This document shows positions 58,969 through 64,000 of a DNA stretch of 64,000 nt, piece by piece (within the stretch, counting starts at the first letter, position 1; each line of letters opens with the position of its first letter). The stretch spans positions 55,575,718 through 55,639,717 of the forward strand of contig JALGPY010000004.1 in the NCBI GenBank assembly GCA_023055425.1, given 5' to 3'. A model generated the notes under the pieces. It searched no databases. It had not been told where the DNA came from and saw only the letters and a list, made by a program, of their open reading frames with translations. The position numbers and the translations under genes are program-made. The DNA comes from Linanthus parryae. Lineage: Eukaryota > Streptophyta > Magnoliopsida > Ericales > Polemoniaceae.

Positions 58969-61900
58969 TGTAGAAACATCCACTTCAGCAACAGTGCCAT
59001 GTCAAGTTTTCTCAAATGCATATATAGGACTTCCAGAGTATACAAAATCCTATATCCCAAGTGATGTAGTCTAGGGACGAGGAATTAGTAGGGATCAAAT
59101 AAGACGCGTTCTTACTGCCAATCTAAAATTAGCTTAGTTCATTGAGAAACTAATATTATTTAACTTCATTTATTCTTTTCCCTACTAATAAAATTCTCCA
59201 TAAAATATGAAAAGCAAATTTTAAGGCAATACAGTGTTTTATCAATTACATTTTCTTGAACCCTTCATGCAGATGACTAATAATGGAAAAACGAGGATGA
59301 TACTGCAATAGCATCATATTTTAAGATAATTTCCATAAAAGTATCAGAAACTTTGGACAAACAATAAACATCCGTAAGCATCATACAAGGAAAGAAAACA
59401 ATTGTGGTTTGCAGGCTATTGCACTACAGCGGGGTTTACCCAGTCAGCACCCCAAGAGTAGCATCTCCAGGTTCCCACATCATCAAACAAAAAAGGAAAG
59501 AAAACAAGAAGGCGAATACTGCAATACTGTCTATGTTCTGAGATTAATTGATTTTGGGCAAAGTGAAAAAAACTACCCTGCACTTTACACCCTACAATTT
59601 CAGCCTGTATGATGCAACATTGTCTCCACCACGAGGAGATTACCCAAAGCAGGCCAACATAAAAAATAACCATCTCCACCACTGTTGCTGCCGTTGCTGC
59701 CACTACAAACCCAACATTTCACATTGGCAACCACCTCCACACCCCCACCAGGTCCAAACCACAATATTTTCCCTGAGTTTTAACCCTAAACACACATACC
59801 AAAAGTCCAATGAAACCAATAACCCTGTACCATCGCGGAAGAACCCACTACTCACCACCATCACCACAAACCTAGTCCTCAAATTTGGAGATCCCCACAC
59901 AGCGCCTGCTGAAGCTGAAGCCTCTGAGAACCATAGTACTTGATTTCACCAAAGAAGAAGATCACTTCTCTTACCAAATAAAAAATACCCACCACCGTAA
60001 TCAATAATGTCGAATCATCATACACCCATGCTTCAGCTCCATCTCAATCAAAACACAAACCTACATTACAATCCATCTCCGTCGCAACAACCATGTCAGA
60101 CAAACAAGAATATAATTGTGGATCATTTTTGCAAGTTGCAGAAACTTGATATTTAATTCTTCAATACAATCAACGATTGGTGAAGTTCCCCATATGCACA
60201 GATTGATTGAGCCAATTACAACCAGACCAAACCCGATTTTCCGGCTGAACCAGAATAAAAACTAAACCTGTAATCCAGACCCACTTATCCTCATGAATTC
60301 ATGATCGGTCCGTTTGGATAGCAATGGATTTGGAGGGATTTGGAACTAAATCTAGTGTTTGGATATATTTAAGGGTCTTGGATTTGATTTGAACCAAATC
60401 CAAGCCCCTTAAGTGTGACCCACGACCATGTCATTTGAGATCAGATACGCGAAGTCGCCGAGTAAGTGACAAAACCGAGTGATTATCTCTCGGCTTTACA
60501 GTTTCCTTATCTTGATTTTAGCTGAATCGGCGAGTTAATAAAGAAGCGAGTTTATTTAGCTGAATTCGCCCACAACCATGTCATTTTAGCTAAGGGAAAG
60601 ACGAATACTTTTTGTCAGCTCTCACTGCATCCCCCCCCCCCCAGTAGGTCTTTCTCCCACTCGACTTATCGCACCAGGTCTCTCACTCTCTCACCATTAT
60701 CCTCTCTCTGCTCCCATCGCACCAGGTCTTATCAGTCGAATTTTCGTCCTGACTTTGTATGGCACCAATATTTGGTCTGATTGCCGAGGGCTGTTTACAT
60801 GGTCATGGGCTTGCTTTACAGTGGGTTGAGAGAGAGAGAGAGAGACGAAGGTCGTGGTGTTACCGCGTTGGGTTGTTGGCTAGAGATAGAAACTCTTGCG
60901 TTTGTGTTGTGTGCTACGTAGTATTATGTTATTCACGCATAGACAGCGAGAGAGAGAGAGTGTGAAACTGAGAAGATTTAGGTGGGTTTTACAATTTTAT
61001 TTACACCCCTTTATACATGTAAATTATATATGTAACCCTCTATAGTATACTATGGAATGTATATGATTCTCTCAAATTCAAATGTTATATTTTTCAGTTG
61101 TCTAAATAGAAAATATTAATATCCAAGGGTTCAAAATTCCACGAGCTAATTATATCCAAACAAAGAAATTTGGAATTTGTAAGAATTTTAAATCTAACAA
61201 TTTCAAATTTTGGATTTCAAATCCATATCCAAATTTGTGTTTCCAAAAGCAACCGATAGGTCTACCCTGCACGGAGACCTATCATGATCCCCGTTTCCAT
61301 CCTCTCAATAAAGGGTACAACAACCGTGATTTTGTGGGGGTGTGTAAAATCCCAGGTTGCTTTGGATCTAGATATTGGAATAAAGGCGAAGAGAAATTGG
61401 GGAGTTTGGAAGCTGTATCAGTCGACAACTAAATTGGTGGTGGTCCACTATTGGTGACCACAGTGGACAGGGGAGAGTGGTGCATTGGTCTAGTTTTGAC
61501 ATTTTATTTTCAATTTGATTTGCAGGAAGAGAGAGAGAGAGAGACCAGTGGACAGGGGGCGTGGTGCAGTGGTAATGTGTTCAAATCTATGTTACCAGAA
61601 ACATTGAAGTGGCCATGTTCCGGTTTCCACGTCACCTATTATGGAACAATCCACATACTAGATTGCAGATACTGGCAATCTCATTGTCCATGTAAATTAC
61701 TACACGGAACTGGGAACTAACCTACCATGTAATTGTGTAAATAATTACATCCATGTCATTTATAATGTTTTGCGTAAATGTTCCCAATTAGCATTCCTCG
61801 AATGAGTATATGTCTTTCGTAATTGACAATGTTCTGAAGATGCCTACACATATCGTACCCCGTACGGAGACCTATCATGATCCATGTTCCGGTCCCTATT

Positions 61901-62466
61901 CCGCGTACAACGGCATTCCATTATCCTGGTGACATAACCTTAATGGAAAATGGAAGGAGCTAAGAGGGATACCTGGTAAATTGCAAGGTAGAGTTCCGTT
62001 CCTTTCCCTCCAATTTCAATTTAAGGTTCTTAAGTTTAAGAAAACCAATAAATCCCTATTTGATGAACATAACAATGGAAAAGGAGAAAGGAAACACATT
62101 GAAGGTTTTCTAGCTTATGACTCGCCCAAACATTTGCAAATGTATGAATAACGCATCAGCTATATGTCTGAGAAAGTACGAAAAATAAAACCTAATTAAA
62201 AGAAAAATATTAGCTCAAACTTGAAGATTTTTAAGCTTGGTTCGCTAGATTCGAACAATTGAAGTCACTGAATTGTACACAATCCCTGGTAAAAGATGTA
62301 ATGACACGTCTAAATTTGTTCTAGCCAGTCAACATATAGCTCACTTCGTTGATTTACATTGTTTATCAATAAATATCCAACTATTAGAAGCATTAATCAA
62401 ATAAATATAAATTAAATGATGGCTAGCAGGTAGTACGTTGCTTTACTTAGGTAATAAAAAAAAACA

Positions 62467-63844
62467 TTACCTTGAGTTAATATTCAGCATCTCAAAATCC
62501 TCGCCCACGATAGTATCCTTGAGCGACATGAAGCTAGGACTAAATGCCATTATTTCAAATTCGGAATTCTTCCCACACAGTTCTAGATACTTGTAACCCT
62601 CTCCATTTGGCTCAAACCAAAATAGACCACTGGTGGTTGGCTTAAATAATAGCAAACTTCCATTGCTTAGAATACTAATTGGTTTATACGAGTCCAACTT
62701 CCACCACCTCAAGGAAGGACTGGTAGTAAGACGGAACTCCTTTGTCCAGGATTCTTGAACACCATATCTTTTCATCACCCATAGAGAAATTTCGTTGCAA
62801 GAAGGAAAACACATACATAGACATCCTCTTAGCTCTGCAAGTGTGACATTTCGGCTCCAAGCTAAGTTAATCGCGTGATTATAATAATCGGGTGGTAAAA
62901 TTAGTTGAAAATTCTCGTTTCTGAAGTCGAAAGATACTATGTAATCTGTTCTTCTATCATCAAAATACAGCCAATGAATAGCTCCGTTTAGATACGTCGT
63001 GCATCCAAGTTTGTCGTGAGGGTGAGGCGCATTACCAATCCTTTTCCATGAATTTGTGCCAATTGTATGTATTTCAGCCACACTTCCAGTCCACGTAGCT
63101 TCCTCCATGATGGGATCATGTTCCCATTGGTGATCCATTCGATCAAATATCCTGATCACCTTATAGCGGTTATCTTTTGGACTGAAACCCAAAGCACACT
63201 CAACAACACATTCTGGATCCTCATCATCAGGAGTGGGAGTTGGTAGATTTATATACTCTCCTGTAATGGGATTATACACGGCTACTTGATCATTCTTGTG
63301 TGGATTAAATAGACAAAGCAAACCATCACATGAATTTTGCTACGCTGAATCTGTGATCTTTAGCTCTTAATTTGTTTGGATTCTTTCGTTTCTTACTTTC
63401 TTTGGCTTGACTTCCAATCCTCGGCTCCAAATCTGAATTCTGCAATGGAAACTTTAACTTGGCGTCCAACTTGATACTCAAGAATTGGTCAATACTGGAA
63501 GACGAGTATTGATGCTCAAAATTGTACTTGTGATTGGGCGGCTCAAGCAGGTAAAGAGATCGTGAAGAAGACAATGGTCGGATGAGGGCATGGACATGTG
63601 ATTTCTCATAATATTTCTTCGCAAACTCCTCTCCGGAAATTATTGAGCGCCATGTCTTGCACACACATCTACAAACCAGCAATCCCTTCACCGAGAGCAT
63701 CAGAAGTATATCAAACCAAATGTACTTCGGGATTGCTGCCACGGGACAACCAAAGTTTGGATTTTGTTCAACTTCAGATTTGGCTACTTGTTTATCAGGT
63801 TTACAGCTGTTGGAAACCCTATTTCTTCTCCTTACGCTGTCCAT
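62467..63844 (-). pseudogene. F-box protein with F-box-associated domain, one frameshift
   Basis: On the minus strand, ATG at 63844 (MDSVRRRNRVSNSCK; an upstream ATG at 63901 is also in frame) leads to an F-box (IPKYIWFDILLMLSVKGLLV, then CVCKTWRSIISGEEF). A Ser- and Lys-rich linker follows, then, after a one-base shift in the AAAA run at 63338-63341, the associated domain: NSCDGLLCLFNPHKNDQVAV, YNPITGEYINLP, GTNSWKRIG, LNGAIHWLYF, ending LNINSR at 62467. Family members pair with SKP1 in SCF ubiquitin ligases and bind targets through the C-terminal domain. Apart from the single indel the two halves are intact, so this is either a young pseudogene or a base-call error. Confidence 0.85.
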
Positions 63845-64000
63845 GGCTTTCCGACTAATCTGCAATGACTTTACATGTTCAAGACGTAAATAGTTAAACA
63901 AGATTGTTTGAAAGGGTTAAGAAATGTTACATCATTATTTCATTTCATAGAACATAAGCACTCAAATTAAGGAAAATAACAACCCTTAAAAGAAGGCATG

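Larger units (their letters stand above)
57363..62466. other. Mostly non-coding spacer with degraded repeats
   Basis: No intact gene. Items seen: an imperfect duplication near 57655-57750 (GATGAAAATGCCCTTTGT versus GACAGAAATGCCCTTTGT); a MITE arm at 57911-58004; a short minus-strand coding-like end near 58900; GA microsatellites near 60830-60845, 60946-60960 and 61531-61544; a C14 run near 60630-60643. Around 60304-61251 the two ends show loose inverted similarity (GTTTGGATATA, GGATTTGGA), possibly an old hAT-type MITE. A 35-bp direct repeat (CGGAGACCTATCATGATCC) occurs at 61263-61298 and 61856-61890. Open stretches elsewhere lack domains. Confidence 0.45.

Noticed and set aside
60304..61251. 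950-bp hAT-type MITE
   Set aside because: End similarity is loose, and no target duplication could be identified; mentioned only within the spacer entry.
61540..61600. tRNA-derived SINE
   Set aside because: GTGGTGCAGTGGTAA resembles an A box and GTTCAAATC a B box, but they are far too close together and no SINE body or poly(A) tail follows.

Overview
The window is nuclear DNA of a flowering plant, most likely a eudicot. The evidence is Ty1/copia and Ty3/gypsy elements with plant-type pol proteins, a plant LINE, F-box/FBD genes, and a multi-exon plant heparanase-like (GH79) gene with GT-AG introns. Most of it is transposon sequence; all retroelement reading frames seen are broken.

Layout. 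(1) 1-17139: tandem array of one Ty1/copia family. Four internal regions (A, truncated by the window start; B; C; D) alternate with four single, shared LTRs of 606-618 bp. The array ends inside an exon of an F-box/FBD/LRR-type gene whose 3' part remains at 17141-18018. (2) 18103-36519: a minus-strand LINE split in two (18103-21891 and 35637-36519) by a Tat-lineage Ty3/gypsy element. That element has a 5' LTR, gag, pol with a second RNase H, a 54-bp tandem repeat array, and a spliced antisense gene of plant-mobile-domain type. No 3' LTR was found. (3) 38407-45422: two truncated copia elements facing each other, one plus strand (LTR 38407-38562) and one minus strand (LTR 44157-45422). (4) 45423-50744: non-coding sequence upstream of the next gene. 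(5) 50745-54609: an intact nine-exon heparanase-like glycoside hydrolase gene, the best candidate for a working gene here. Intron 8 carries a foldback MITE and a duplicated splice-site segment. (6) 55131-57181: a non-autonomous hAT-like element with a perfect 8-bp target duplication and an internal tRNA-Gly-like sequence, next to a small foldback MITE. (7) 57363-62466: mostly non-coding repeats. (8) 62467-63844: a minus-strand F-box gene interrupted by one frameshift in an A run.

The genes do not form a pathway. The most unusual items are: a 16-nt self-complementarity between the copia LTR and the primer-binding position just downstream of it, with no tRNA-type primer site seen; a six-exon antisense gene inside the gypsy element; the LTR-sharing array with a mosaic of shared mutations; and a probable GC-AG intron in the heparanase-like gene. 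Exon models come from reading the sequence by eye and are not backed by transcripts.
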